Positions 53,263-64,000 of a stretch of DNA of 64,000 bases are shown in pieces. Numbering within the stretch: position 1 is the stretch's first letter; every line of letters begins with the position of its first letter. Source of the DNA: Pleurostoma richardsiae (Eukaryota > Ascomycota > Sordariomycetes > Calosphaeriales > Pleurostomataceae). The DNA lies in NCBI GenBank assembly GCA_030052745.1, contig JANBVO010000029.1:248001-312000 (forward strand). Direction: 5' to 3'. Below the pieces are notes generated by a model. The model saw only the letters and a list, made by a program, of their open reading frames with translations. It did not search any database and was not told the origin of the DNA. The position numbers and the translations under genes were made by a program.

Positions 53263-55110
53263 CTAGCATGCGAGGATCAGGGAGCCAATGACGGTGCTGA
53301 AGGCGATGGCAATGATAGTGCTGACGGGCATACCGCTGCCGGACGGCGAGAAGCCGGGCGCGGCGTTCTGGCTGCTCGAAGGCGTCGATGTGGAGCTCGA
53401 CGTTCCGGTCGCCGTAGCCGCGGCCGTGGCCGTGCCTGTCTGCAGGCCGGTGGCGGTGTTACTGCCAGGCGCGTTGATTGAGTCGTCGTCTAGCGGCTTG
53501 ACGGCAAGGCCCTGAATCGTGGACCCGTCTGCGTTACGAACGGTCTGCTTCACGGTCCAGTCGCTGATAGTGACGAGCTTGCCCGAGGGCTTGGGGCTGA
53601 CACCGTCATCGATAATGTCCTGGGCGCCTGGGGGCACTGCCGGCAGGGTGAAGTTGGTGGTGAAGTCCTCCTTCCCGGTGATCAGCTTGGCGCTACACTT
53701 GGGCGGCGAAGGAGAGTCGCCGGAAGGAGGCTTGGCGCCCTCGATGTCAGTGAAGTTAAGGCCGGCATACTGCGCCTTGAGGGTGTTGTAGTCCGTGCGG
53801 AGAGTGACCGAGCCGTCGGAGCTGATGTTAACGAGGCCGAAGTTGTTCTCTTCCTGCGAGTACTCGTAGACGACGCCGCCGCTGAACACGCCAGTCATCT
53901 GAGGACCGTAGATGGTGGGAACCTCAGTGAAGACACGGGGAGAGGGCGTGTTGCAACCGTATTCGGAGAAGAAAAGCGGAACAGAAGAGTTCTGGAAACC
54001 CTCGACGAGATCTTCGTAGGTGCTGCTCTTGAAGGTGGCATCTCCGCACCAGCTGTAGCTGTTCAGGGCGAAGACGTCGACTCGGCTCGGGTCGTCAGTT
54101 GTGCCGTCCTCGCTGCATTGCAGATACTCCCACGAATCGAATAGAATCTCGCGCACGTCAGCGGCCGAATAGCCAACGGGGATCTTGCGGTCGGAGTGCT
54201 TCGAGATGTAGTTCTTGATATCGCGGGTAACGGCGCGCATGTACGGAGGGACGATAGTGCCGGCGTGGACATCCCAGATGACCTCGTTGCCGGCAAAGAA
54301 GAGGAGCGTGTTGGGGTAGCTCTTGAACGCCTCAACTACGGCGAACGTACGGTTGAGGTATGCGGCATAGTACGACGTCCACGGTTCTCCACTGTTGATG
54401 CTCTCTCCGACCAAGGGCGAATTCACATCGAGCAGCATGTACATACCAGCCTAGATAGCAAGGATGTCTCGTCAGCACTCCCTTGGCTTTCGCCGACACG
54501 GCAGCCGGTAGCTGGCAGCACTAGCTCGACACGGGGCCTGGGGAGATAGTACGCACCGCATTGAAGATACTGGCGCACTCATCGTGGTTCAGATTTGGGT
54601 CCAGGTTGTAAACTCGGATCGCATTGACGCCGAGAACCTGAAGAATGGCCGCATCTCGGAGGCAGGTGTCTTTGTCGCTAAGGGGATCCTTTCCCAGGTC
54701 CGGGTTGTACGCCGAAGAACCACCAGGCTGGTAGGCGGCGCCAACGATCTGGAAGCGGTTGCCCGTGTCGGAATTGACGAAGTAGTTGCCCTTGACCTCG
54801 AGAGGTTGCACAGCAGCAGCAAGGGTGGCGCCGAGCGCGACGAGGCCGGCTTGGAACTAAACAACGGGCAGGGCCGTCAGCATGTGCTACAGATAAGCTT
54901 AATGGCATTGAACCCGCATGTCTTTGACAGACAGAGGCCGTAGGGCTGGGCGCAGGTGGTCGGGCGGGTTTTGATGACGCGGCTGGTGCGGATCAGGGGC
55001 GCCAGGCGAGCTATTGTTGGACAAAGAGAGGACGCGGACCCCGACCCGAGTGGCAGATCCAGGGTCCGATGACGACGCATTGCGGCTGAAAGCAGCGACT
55101 TACAAGCATG
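53263..55110 (-). CDS. GPI-anchored GH72 beta-1,3-glucanosyltransferase (Gel/Gas type, no CBM43)
   Basis: Three exons (55105-55110, 54557-54856, 53263-54450) give 497 residues. Exon 1 encodes only Met-Leu and ends at a GTAAGT donor. The join creates a normal signal peptide (MLFQAGLVALGATLAAAVQP). This enzyme family cuts and re-ligates beta-1,3-glucan chains in the cell wall. GH72 hallmarks are VKGNYFVNSDTGNRFQIVGA, then acid/base E158 (FFAGNEVIWD) and nucleophile E265 (FFSEYGCNTP). The Cys-containing region after the barrel lacks a clear CBM43 module. A Ser/Thr-rich linker leads to a C-terminal GPI signal (GMPVSTIIAIAFSTVIGSLI). Introns are 248 and 106 bases. Confidence 0.93.
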
Positions 55111-57053
55111 ATTCCGAGAGTCGTCTGCGTATATGTTCGGTGGTTTCCTCCCTTCTATCTTTGCGCGCTGCCCTTCCTCCTCAATTGTTCCGAAACTGGT
55201 CCAAAATGGCCTCAAGGGGGTGGGGCGGGTGGTTGGAAAGCTGTGCGGCGATGCGAGACTGCTAAACAAGATAAAAAAAAAGGTGTCAAAGGAGCGACAG
55301 GAAAGCAAATTGGGCGCAGATTTTCGAGTGAAGACGGTGATGCGTCTCCTGCTCGATATCGAACCCTTCGAAAACGAACGGAGTCGGGAAGGAGTGTGGT
55401 TGTGGTGGACGGGCAGGTCGCAGAAAGAAGAGGTCAGACGGGAGAAGAAATACGAGACGAAGCGCCAGTATCCCCTTCCCCTTGTGGCTAAGGTCACTTT
55501 GAGACAGAGGAGGCGGGCGTCCGGGGTAAGTACAGAAGAAACGATCTGCAGGTCGAGGTACCTCTAAGAATGGAGGGAGCACCGCGCTTCTTCGGGTACC
55601 TTGCCGAGCTCCTGTCCCTGGCGGTACATCCAATAGCGACCGTCGCCCAGCTTGCCAGGAAATTAGCTGGACTCCGTGTTTGTCGTGTTCGATGCCGCCC
55701 CTCTCTCGGCGTTATTACACCATCCCTCGGCATCTGGGCCTCGAATGAACTCTTCGTCGTCACCATTCTTCTGGACTTCTGTCAATTGTGTCTCGAGGCA
55801 ACGTTGCGGCATCTGCACCCCAATCGCCCTGCAAGCAGTGATGATGCTGGATACCCCTGAAATGACGGCACTCCGACGCGAGCTTGAGCCGTATCAGGAA
55901 ATAATGCGGCAAAAAACTTGGCCATGAGAGCCTCATACGTCTTCCACAACATGGGAGAGTTGTTGGAATCAGGACCTTTCCAAGGCTCAACTTTGCTGTC
56001 TCTGGCCACAAGATTACTAGGAACCTACCATTTGTCCAAGGAACGAACTCGTCCACTGGAATTAGGCCAAGGACACATATCCGCTTGCTGTGATTATGTC
56101 GGCCTCGGCTTGCGCAATGGGCACTATTTAAAATGCCATCCAAGACCCCAAGATCTTGTCGCCCAGAGCACTGCCCGAACTAGCATTGCACTACCTCATA
56201 CTGACGAGACATTGCTGGCATTAAGATGACAGGTCACAGTCGAGGCAATGTCTTGATACCGCGGAAGTGTCTGCGGCAATCACTTTGTTTGGACCCTACC
56301 TACCTACCTAGCTACCCAGTTACCTTAGGTGTTGAAAGTTGCTGTGAGGGTCACGGGTAACGTTCTTCCGTACCGCGACATGTGCTAACATAGGTACCCA
56401 ATTACCAACTGCCTTATCTACCTAAGTACTCTCTCATGCGTCAGCGTAGCCGTACGGGTCAATCAACACAGCTGGGTCTTGGACCCGCCATTGAACCACA
56501 GGTAGAATACTATGTATCGTACATGACGACATACCTCTCTTCTGCGAGAGCTTTATGAAATTGACAGCACATATAAGAATATTGTAAGTTGTTTGTATCA
56601 ATATCTTGACGTGTCAGACTCTTGCAACTGTCCCAACTGAAACTTCACCTAACCGTAGCCATTCCTGACACCAAACGGCACCTTTCGATACTACTGGTCT
56701 ATGACGGCCGGAGTATGCTTACAGATACACAGTTATCTGTCTTTCTCGTGAAAGCAATACAGCGCTGGCTAAGGTGCCTGCCCTGGGGGTTGCTCAATCT
56801 TTTATACTAACGCTTTTTCACCCGTTTCTCTTTTCCCTTTCGACAAATATCGTGTGGTCAAACCTCCTTCTTTCCAGCCTCTTTAATGGCTCAGTACTAG
56901 ATCTTTCCTCCCTTATCTCTCCGTCAGGAAGTTGGGTGATTCCTGATCTTCTAGACTCACCCAAATTGTGCCGTTGCGTGGTTGACACCTCTTTATTTCT
57001 TCTTTTTCCTCTGTCTCGGTATGAAGATACCTCTACAATCGCAACTCCATCTT
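55111..57053. other. Intergenic region, 1.9 kb
   Basis: The left part (to about 55,560) is the promoter and leader of the GH72 gene, CT-rich in minus-strand sense. Near 56,295-56,330 and 56,390-56,430 there are short ACCTACCT/CCTAGGTA-type patches common in these genomes. The right end becomes AT-richer. No supported gene. Confidence 0.45.
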
Positions 57054-59057
57054 CTAAACATCAGCCGTTAGAGTAAGACCTAATGAAGGTGATGTTGGCG
57101 TAACGTTACCTTCAGAACTATCCTGAAGAGTGTCTTTCATAGACCTTGCAACGCTTCCACTTGTTATGAAGTAAGGGTTCTCTGAGAACTTAGTAGCATG
57201 CCTGTAGAGTTCCTCGTTGATGATTCGCTGCTCGTGCAAATGCTTTACGGAGCAGAAGTCTGGTCGCATGTGTTGCCACTTATAACCATCAAAGACTATA
57301 TGCTCACGTATGTGATGCATCCGCGCGGAGAAGGCTTCACTCCTGTCGCCGGCAAAGTCATTGGCTGAAAAGGTGAAGTCGTCACAGAACCAACACAGGG
57401 ACTTCTCCGGGAAATTGCCATTCATGTGAGACCCGATATGTTCAATCCAAGCCTCCGTTTCATCGGCTTTAAAACGTAGATTGCACATTTCCCAGATGAA
57501 GAATTCACAGATCAATTGGGTGTGCCTGGTCTGGTCTTTTTCCTCGAGCTCAAGGTTGACTGCATCTGGTGAAGGCTTATCATAGGATCCTTGATCGAGG
57601 ACTAGCAGGCCTCCGGTGTCTTTAATTGATAGTTTGCGTATATCGGACTGGATTTCTGTCCGAGATTCAACATCTGAGCCGTATTCTGGCTTGTCCGCCG
57701 CCAGAGGGAGTACCGCGAGAGAAATTTCTCGTAAGTGTTTTCCGACATGCTTATAATACTGGGTGGCATCGGAGAAAGACATTGATTTTTTGTCAGAACA
57801 AAAGAGGCAAGAAAACTCCTCTGATCCGTCTTCTCTATGCACAGCTTCATGGGATATCCATGCTTCGGCAGAGTTGAACAGGACGTCGGGTTGTGCACAG
57901 CTCCGTACTGTACAAACATAAGGGTAAAGGTCATCGAAGACATGCTCTCTGTTCTTGATTAACATTGTCGTAGAACGTCCACGAAAGAGGGAATCATACT
58001 TCCAAGCAGCTTTATCAGTTATTCCAGTCATCATCCGACTGCAGGCCAGACATGTGAAAGGCTTCCCATTTGCAGCACCAGGAGGTAGTTGAGGTACGCG
58101 GAGATTTTCTTCATTGTTAGTAGATTTTGTAGTGGAAAAGGATGTAAAGCTAGCGACTGATTTTAGTCTTTCGGCCATAGGATCAGATGGGTGTGTTGAG
58201 CACATGCCGATCATTGCACCGTGATCTGTATGGTACGCGTTGTCAAGTCCGTCGGCAACAGGTACTTGTGGCTGAAAGGACTCGCGCCGGATAGCCCGAG
58301 ACGCATTCGCCTCCCCAAGTCTTTCAACCAAATACTTTGCAAGCTTTGGGAACCTGGAATGGATACGTCGGCAGAAGACGGCTGCTTGAGGAGAGGAAGT
58401 ATTAAAGTACCCAGAACGTATTTGGGTATGACCACTTATTTCGAGGTCAACGAGGGGGTTATCAAGAGCGGGATATATGTCCATGAGGCAGTCGACGTAA
58501 ATTACGATGAGATCGAGGCTCTCGTCTATGTTGCGGTATGTTGCTTCGTCTTCTGATGTTCCCTCGCTTTCATCGTCTGTTGCGTGCTCGTTTAAGGTTG
58601 TAGCAGCTTCCTTCAGAAGACGCTGAAGTTTATTTTCAAGGTTCTGAAAGATTGTGGTCGGAAAAGCCGTAGATGGCGTCAAAGCGTGTCCCAAAAGAGG
58701 CTGTTGGGCGTGAACACCAAGTAAATCATCACTGATGATTGTGCCGAGGCCACAAAGGTTCAGCAATACAGTCTCCCGAAGCTCGACTGATTTCGAAAGG
58801 ACTTCATCTAGTTGACCTTCTGACACCGAACATGCTCGTCCCCAAAGAAAGAAACGATCCAGTTCGCCGCGGAGGCGTTGCAAGTGCTCCGTTGATGAGC
58901 CCTGTTTTGCGATCATGATAAGTGAGTTAAGGATCACTTCGTATAAAACCCCAGCGAGACCGAGGGATGAAGCATCGGATCGCCCAGGGTGCCAGCCCCG
59001 CACGTCGGTCACCGTCTGGGATTCTCCCCCAGCTTGAGCATCTGCGTCTGGGGACAT
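57054..59057 (-). CDS. C2H2-type zinc-finger protein of the NLR/DUF7580-associated kind
   Basis: A single exon from the first in-frame ATG (MSPDADAQAGGES) encodes 667 residues. The frame is open further upstream without an ATG, so an extra 5' exon is possible. The N-terminal half is helical (LYEVILNSLIMIAKQGSSTE, LRGELDRFFLWGRACSVSEG). The C-terminal half has degenerate zinc fingers: KPFTCLACSRMM, YVCTVRSCAQPD..AWISHEAVH, FSCLFCSDKK..YYKHVGKHL and CWFCDDFTF..RMHHIREH. Large fungal proteins with this helical-plus-C2H2 layout are often encoded near NLR or prion-like genes and are uncharacterised. It is divergent from the DUF7580 gene (698 bases between starts). Base composition is AT-richer than in neighbouring housekeeping genes, judged by eye. 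Confidence 0.75.
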   Translation of the reverse strand: MSPDADAQAGGESQTVTDVRGWHPGRSDASSLGLAGVLYEVILNSLIMIAKQGSSTEHLQRLRGELDRFFLWGRACSVSEGQLDEVLSKSVELRETVLLNLCGLGTIISDDLLGVHAQQPLLGHALTPSTAFPTTIFQNLENKLQRLLKEAATTLNEHATDDESEGTSEDEATYRNIDESLDLIVIYVDCLMDIYPALDNPLVDLEISGHTQIRSGYFNTSSPQAAVFCRRIHSRFPKLAKYLVERLGEANASRAIRRESFQPQVPVADGLDNAYHTDHGAMIGMCSTHPSDPMAERLKSVASFTSFSTTKSTNNEENLRVPQLPPGAANGKPFTCLACSRMMTGITDKAAWKYDSLFRGRSTTMLIKNREHVFDDLYPYVCTVRSCAQPDVLFNSAEAWISHEAVHREDGSEEFSCLFCSDKKSMSFSDATQYYKHVGKHLREISLAVLPLAADKPEYGSDVESRTEIQSDIRKLSIKDTGGLLVLDQGSYDKPSPDAVNLELEEKDQTRHTQLICEFFIWEMCNLRFKADETEAWIEHIGSHMNGNFPEKSLCWFCDDFTFSANDFAGDRSEAFSARMHHIREHIVFDGYKWQHMRPDFCSVKHLHEQRIINEELYRHATKFSENPYFITSGSVARSMKDTLQDSSEGNVTPTSPSLGLTLTADV

Positions 59058-59755
59058 TGATATTTGAGCTGCTGACAATGATGACCTGCGTGAAAAATAA
59101 GTCTCATTGGAACGCAAGCCGGTCAGGGAGTATATCAGTCGTACTGGGCGATTGCTTTGTGAAACTGAGACGTACCAGTTGTTTTGGGCAGCGCGAAGTG
59201 TACACGGTCGTTCGCCTATTTATCATGTTACTCCTATCAGCTACCAGGGAGTGATGACCAATCCTGAGGTGTATCATCCCTTCAAAACCATCTTCGTCCT
59301 TCATTTAACCTGTGGTTATGAGTACCTTATGTGGTTTGTTTTTATCTCTGAATTATGTTTTAAAACCTCTGTTTCTATTCCTTCATCCAGTAGAGTTAAG
59401 AACAATAATCTACCATCGCTTTCTGTAGCACGTACATCAAGTTCATCAGACCTACCTACGGAGTACTTCTACGTTGGATACTTAATCCCCACAAGACTGC
59501 TATCCTATGGCCTTGTACATAGGACTGATCGGTAGAAGGCTAAGGAAAATCTGACCGATCAGAATCTGGCATCAGCGTGCTTGGTCGACGCGCCGACGTG
59601 GTCTGCTTTCCTCTTAGCTGGCTGAAGACCCCCGCATCAACCTCACATTCCGCGTGTGAACACGCGGAATATCTGACTCCTCCTCAATCCTCTATCATTA
59701 TCGGGGAACCCGCCTGTTTTTAGTGCTCTCTTGAAGCTTACTGACATACTCGTCG
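59058..59755. other. Shared promoter of the C2H2 / DUF7580 pair
   Basis: A 698-base AT-rich region between two divergent genes. A perfect inverted repeat CCGCGTGTGAACACGCGG lies at about 59,650-59,667. It looks like a stem-loop or a palindromic protein-binding site. No further gene. Confidence 0.5.
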
Positions 59756-61767
59756 ATGGAGTTCATTGTCGCAACGGCCCTTGCTGGCATTCCTATCGTT
59801 CTTGAGGCCTACGATCGTTATTGGAGCCTATCGCAAGGCTGTCATATTTTTCGCCATTACTCAAAGGAATTATGTATCCTAGACACGGTCATAAGAACCC
59901 AGAAGATTCTTTTCAGGGGTGACGTCCACAAATTACTCAATGTCATAATAGGTGACAACGAATCAGCCCAGACTCTACTTTCTGGCAGCAGTAATTGGGG
60001 TCTAAAGCAGTTAAAACTTCCGCCTATTTACGATGAAGGTCAGCTTGAACTGCTGCGAGAGACGTTTGCCAGCTGGAATGACAGTCTCGAGGTCGTCGCA
60101 TCTTCCTTGACGGGGATTTGCCTCGAAATTGAGAAGCTTCGGGTCCAACCGGGAACATCACCTTCCAAGGAGCTGCTAAGAGAACTCACAAGACGATTCC
60201 AACTCTGGTGGAAGAAAGATGAGATCCAGGAATCCATTAGAAACCTTCGAGAGTTTATGGCAGACTTCAGGGAACTGACGGTCAGGATCGTCGATGAGCT
60301 CGAAAAAATAAAAGGATCGAGCCAGAGAGACCGGCAGGCTGTTATATCACTGGAGCCAAGCCAGCGGGAGAGCCTTGAGAAGTATCGCCAAATACGTTCA
60401 GCATCAAAGAGACTCTATAGCGCTTTGACTTGGAGGTGGTCTTGTGCTACGCACCCATTGCATGACGCAAGCATATCGTTCGTTCACGACAAAAACGTAC
60501 CCACTGGATCGAATGACGGCGATGGTGGCATCCAATTCGACGTGGCCATTGAAGAGACTGGCACATCAACACCTTGTGAAGGTCGTATCTGGCTCAAAGT
60601 CGAGTCTCTTGCCGTCAATTCTTCGTATAAGCTCGAAGAGAAGACCGAAATGTCCGGGGCAGCACATGATGATGCATGGACAACGACCATGCACGACATA
60701 GCAAAATACTCTCGGCAAATGGTCATAGAACCTATGAGAAAGAGCCGCAAAAAGCTTGTCAAGAAAGCTGGACGATTTGCCTCAATGGGGCGTGATCCTG
60801 CGGCCTCTGCCGGAAGCAACACAGCTGTGACGGTTGCTAAAGACAAAGAGATGTGTCCTGAGATCACCGCTCCAAGTGCAGCGAGTACATCCATCATCAT
60901 GGGCACTGTGGCCAATCTCGCTTCCGTTGAAGACATCTGCGGGTACATTCAACTTCTACGCCCGACGTGCCTGTCCTTCACATGTATCGGCTATATAGAG
61001 GACTACACAGGATCCATTGATCTAGGAGTCCACCGCTTTTATCTTCAACCACCCACAGGACAGCCAGCTGGGACACAGGACTCTTTAAGAGACATCCTTG
61101 ACTGGGTAGCAGCGGATGGCTTGTCGGGCAAACTGTCCAGACTATCCATAGCGGGTTTCATCACGGTCCTCGCGAAAGCCATTCTTCGACACCACTCTAC
61201 ACCATGGCTCCCAACGGCAGTTACAAGTAGTGATGTCCGTTTCTTCGGACTGGAAAAGAGCAAGGAATCTACGAACAACGTCGATCTTCCCACCCCGTAC
61301 CTACGGGCCGGGCTCCCAAGGCCGAATAAGGGAAAGGGTCGGCTGATTGTCGAGGAGGCGGCTGACGCACCAACTGGTGAAACAGATACCGCCAATGATA
61401 TGGCGAATAGATCCGCTTCCTTCGCCCGTAATGAGCTCCTTTTCCATTTCGGCATTGTGCTCTTGGAGCTCGGATACAGACAACCATGGCCAAGGCTTCG
61501 ACGGCGAGCATTACTACTCTTCCTCCAGCGCGACAGAGTGATTTTCATGCAGCGCAGAAGCTGGCCCAGACGCCCTCCCTGCGAGATCGCATGGGCCCGA
61601 GGTTCCCCATGATTGTACGAAAGTGTTTGGGATGCGACTTTGGATTAGGGGAGAGCGACTTAGAGAACGAAGAGTTACAAGCAAGATTTCTTGTAGACGT
61701 TGTTGAGGTGTTGCAGGACGAGGAAAAGGACTTGACGGAATTGGAACAGCGCATACGCATGGTTTGA
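59756..61767 (+). CDS. DUF7580-type protein with a frame change near the 3' end
   Basis: The N-terminus MEFIVATALAGIPIVLEAYD and SWNDSLEVVASSLTGICLEI are typical of fungal DUF7580 proteins. Further on come EGRIWLKVESLA, LLRPTCLSFTCIGY, LSRLSIAGFITVLAKAIL and FHFGIVLLELGYRQPW. The first frame ends at 61612 (618 codons). The expected family C-terminus (FPMIVRKCLGCDFGLGESDL, FLVDVVEVLQDEEKDL) is encoded in a different frame that ends at 61767. The change lies at roughly 61,490-61,545, and no GT..AG intron was found that bridges it sensibly. It is either a real frameshift in this strain, a sequencing error or an unusual splice. DUF7580 proteins are fungus-specific, often neighbours of NLR or C2H2 genes, with no established biochemical function. 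A role in self/non-self response is inference. Confidence 0.75.
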
Positions 61768-62248
61768 TCCAGAGCATGACACACCAAGGCAGAGCCTTTG
61801 ATTGCTTCCTGTTCTTAGTGAATCACAGTACTTGAGGACACTGCGTCAGGACAGGGTGACTGGTCGGAGGATTGACAATCCTGCTGCTGCTGCTCATTGG
61901 TGCCGTCACCAGGAAGGAGTTGCAAATGAGACCCAAAACATGGTATTGTAATTAGACAAGCAGACAGGGCTAGGTCTACACACTTCGTACTCGTGGTGAC
62001 TTACCATAGCTTGATTGTTCGATATGTTTCTACCAGATTCGCTGCCTCTGTACAAGGTGACTCGGGAAGCTTTATTAGGTAGGTAGGGAGATTAGGGATA
62101 CCATGAAACAGAATTTACAAAGGCTGAAAAGACAGTGTAGTCATGCCATCGTTGCCCCCAAAACAATCGCTCTTCTTCTCCATGCTTTATGTGATTCTCG
62201 CCGATGAATCTACCCAGACCCACGACCTGAGGCAAGTTCTAGACCGCA
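61768..62248. other. Convergent 3' UTR region
   Basis: A 481-base gap between converging genes. A short CTG/GCT patch lies near 61,883. No gene. Confidence 0.5.
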
Positions 62249-63798
62249 TCAGTCGTCTCTCAACGGCAGCTTCCTCGTCTGCACGCCCGCCTGGCCGACA
62301 CTGGCGTTCACGCCCCCGACGCCAATGGCCGATTGCTTCCGCTCAAATGGCCACCCCGGCGAGCTGGGGTTCTGCCGCGAGGGCGTACTCTTCTGCAGCG
62401 TCCCGAAGGGGCTGACCGTCGTGCCAGCCTGCAGCCAGTTCTGGAGGGTCGGCGGGATCGACGACCTTGAGCTTGCAGACTGCGGTACTACGCCCGGCCC
62501 AGAGGTCCCGACACCGGCTGTGGACGGCGTCCTGGGGAATAGAGTGAACGTTTGTGCCTTCTTCACTACGGGCGGGGGTGGGTTGCCCAGCACCGGAGCC
62601 ATCCTCTCGTCTGTACTTGTCGCATAGCCCATTCCTCCCATCCTCTGTTCGTCAGCTCGGGGTGGGGACAGTGGCTCCTTGACGTCCTCCAGGAACCCGC
62701 TCGGCCCGTACTGCGACGATGCGTAGCCGGGCTTCTGGCCCACCTCGGTTCTGGGGTAGCCGATGTCTCTCCGGGATAGCTCGCGGGACCGCCGCCGCTT
62801 CTCGCGCTTGATACGGAGGACGAGCCAGCAGATGATGATAGTCAGCACAGAGGAGCCAACAAAGGTGGCCACGACGGCAATGACCACCTGTTGCATAGAT
62901 ACCGCGGCGCCTTTAGCCTGGACGATTTCGTTCTGGGCATCGGCCTGTATAACAGTGTCAGCACTGCTCCGGACACAACATGGCAAGGGCCGGTTAAAGG
63001 AAGAGAACGGCCACTTACCCTAGCAAGCGTGGCATCCGCCTTGGCAGCCTGCACCATGCTCGCCGCCTGGCTCATGACGCTCTGCGCAGAGCCGCTCGCC
63101 GCAGCGATGACGCTCGCGGCGCTCGCCCCGGCACTGCTCGTCGCGCTGGCCAGGTTTGACGCGATCGCGACGCTCATGCTCGACTGCGCCGACGAGACCG
63201 CCCGGTCGGCCGACTCGGACGCCTGCTGGGCGCTCTGCTGCGCCTGCTGCAGGCTCTGCGACAGGCGCTGGCTCTCGGTCGAGAAGCGGCTGGCCGACTG
63301 CGACAGCTGCTGCGAGGACTGCGAGAGCTGCTGCGACGCCTGGCTGACCTGCCGCGAGGACTGGCTGAGAGACTGCAGCGCCGACTGCGCCGACTGTTGC
63401 GCCGACTGCAGGCGGCTGTTGAGATCGTCGATCTGCTGCTGAGACTGCCGCCGGAGGAGCATGTCGGGGGAGAAGGGCGGCGCGGTCGTGATTTGAGCTT
63501 CCTCCTCCTCAGTGGGCGTCCGCCTCCGTCGGAGCTCGCGCTGGGCTTCCTTCAGCTTCCTCTCCAGGTCCCTGTTGTCCTGCTCTAACTTCTGTACTGC
63601 ATCCACCGCCATTACGTCCGGTTCCGAGAGCATTCTCTTCCACAAAGGGTTTCCGCTACCCACGCCACCGGGCGTCTTGAGTCCCAGCCATCGAGCTTCG
63701 TGGGCCACCACCTCATCCCTCGCGCCGTCCTGCGCCCAGGCAGAACTTGACGAGAGAAGGAGGAGTAGTGTGAGTTGTATTAACCGTCTCTTTGCCAT
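62249..63798 (-). CDS. Type I membrane protein with Ser/Gln-rich ectodomain
   Basis: Two exons (63019-63798, 62249-62944) around a 74-base intron give 491 residues. A signal peptide (1-22, MAKRRLIQLTLLLLLSSSSA) is followed by a charged coiled coil (VQKLEQDNRDLERKLKEAQR). A long Ser/Gln/Ala heptad-like stretch (about 150-260; SQQLSQSSQQLSQS, LQQAQQSAQQASES) leads to one membrane segment (about 280-303). A basic stop-transfer (RIKREKRRRSRELSRRD) and a 185-residue Pro/Ser-rich cytoplasmic tail complete the protein. The layout of a stiff, O-glycosylatable ectodomain, one TM and a cytoplasmic tail resembles Mid2/Wsc-type wall-stress sensors. No WSC Cys domain is present and homology is not established. 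Frame upstream of this ATG is open but would bury the signal peptide. Confidence 0.8.
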
Positions 63799-64000
63799 AG
63801 TCTTTGCTTGGTGGGCTACCTCTCTGAGGTCATGGCCAGACTGTTGATATGGTGACGGCAGTAAGACGGAGAGTTTTCGTAGGGATCGGAGAAAAAACAA
63901 CCAGGAGAAAGATCTCTGCGCTCTCACTTGATGTGCGCACAGGCTTACCAGGCCTTGATATGTGGCGGCTCCTCAGCCCATGAAAAACACACCCAGGAGG

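Noticed and set aside
61486-61612. Programmed frameshift as explanation for the DUF7580 frame change
   Set aside because: No slippery heptamer or downstream structure was recognised, and the family is not known to use recoding.

Overview
The window is nuclear DNA of a filamentous ascomycete, most likely a Sordariomycete. The genes are compact and densely packed on both strands. Most introns are 54-110 bases with GT..AG ends, and several show a CTAAC-type branch point. Gene content fits this group: a HET-domain protein, a separate ATP-citrate lyase subunit 1, a GH72 glucanosyltransferase, a DUF7580 protein, and inner-kinetochore proteins of the filamentous-fungal type. No rRNA, CRISPR array, plasmid or bacterial operon was seen. 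Gene models were built by splicing the reading frames by eye. A splice join is called firm where phase and family homology both agree.

Left part (1-13,990): a GDE1-like SPX/ankyrin glycerophosphodiester phosphodiesterase cut by the window edge, and a PPR-like mitochondrial protein. Three consecutive same-strand zinc-ribbon genes follow: a CXXC zinc-binding protein of the C1orf123/UPF0587 family, an RNase P/MRP Rpr2/Snm1-type subunit, and ZPR1. Next is an unrecognised nuclear-looking protein with a tandemly repeated domain and a 1.07-kb first intron. Middle-left (16,400-28,670): SEN54 of the tRNA-splicing endonuclease lies divergently beside an intron-containing tRNA-Leu(UAG). After these come an uncharacterised acidic protein, a HET-domain protein, a WW-domain/low-complexity protein, a type I ER membrane protein with a KKXX tail, and a peroxisomal ABC half-transporter.

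Middle (30,700-45,550): cobalamin-independent methionine synthase (met6) and a Ser/Thr-rich two-module wall protein. A chromosome-biology cluster follows: CENP-Q with seven AT-hook cores, an ER thioredoxin-like protein, CNL2/NKP2, and the EAF3/MRG15 chromodomain protein. The EAF3 gene carries a 1.47-kb intron that holds a complete, unrecognised proline-rich ORF on the same strand.

Right part (46,600-64,000): mitochondrial ribosomal protein uL30m, ATP-citrate lyase subunit 1 (acl1), and a long gene-poor stretch. Then comes a GPI-anchored GH72 beta-1,3-glucanosyltransferase. An AT-richer accessory-looking segment holds a divergent pair, a C2H2 zinc-finger protein and a DUF7580 protein whose frame changes near its end. 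The last gene is a type I membrane protein with a Ser/Gln-rich ectodomain.

Most of the window is ordinary housekeeping sequence. The strongest leads are the ORF nested in the EAF3 intron, the AT-hook/CENP-C-like decoration of CENP-Q beside CNL2, the C2H2/DUF7580 pair, the zinc-protein cluster, and the SEN54/tRNA pairing.
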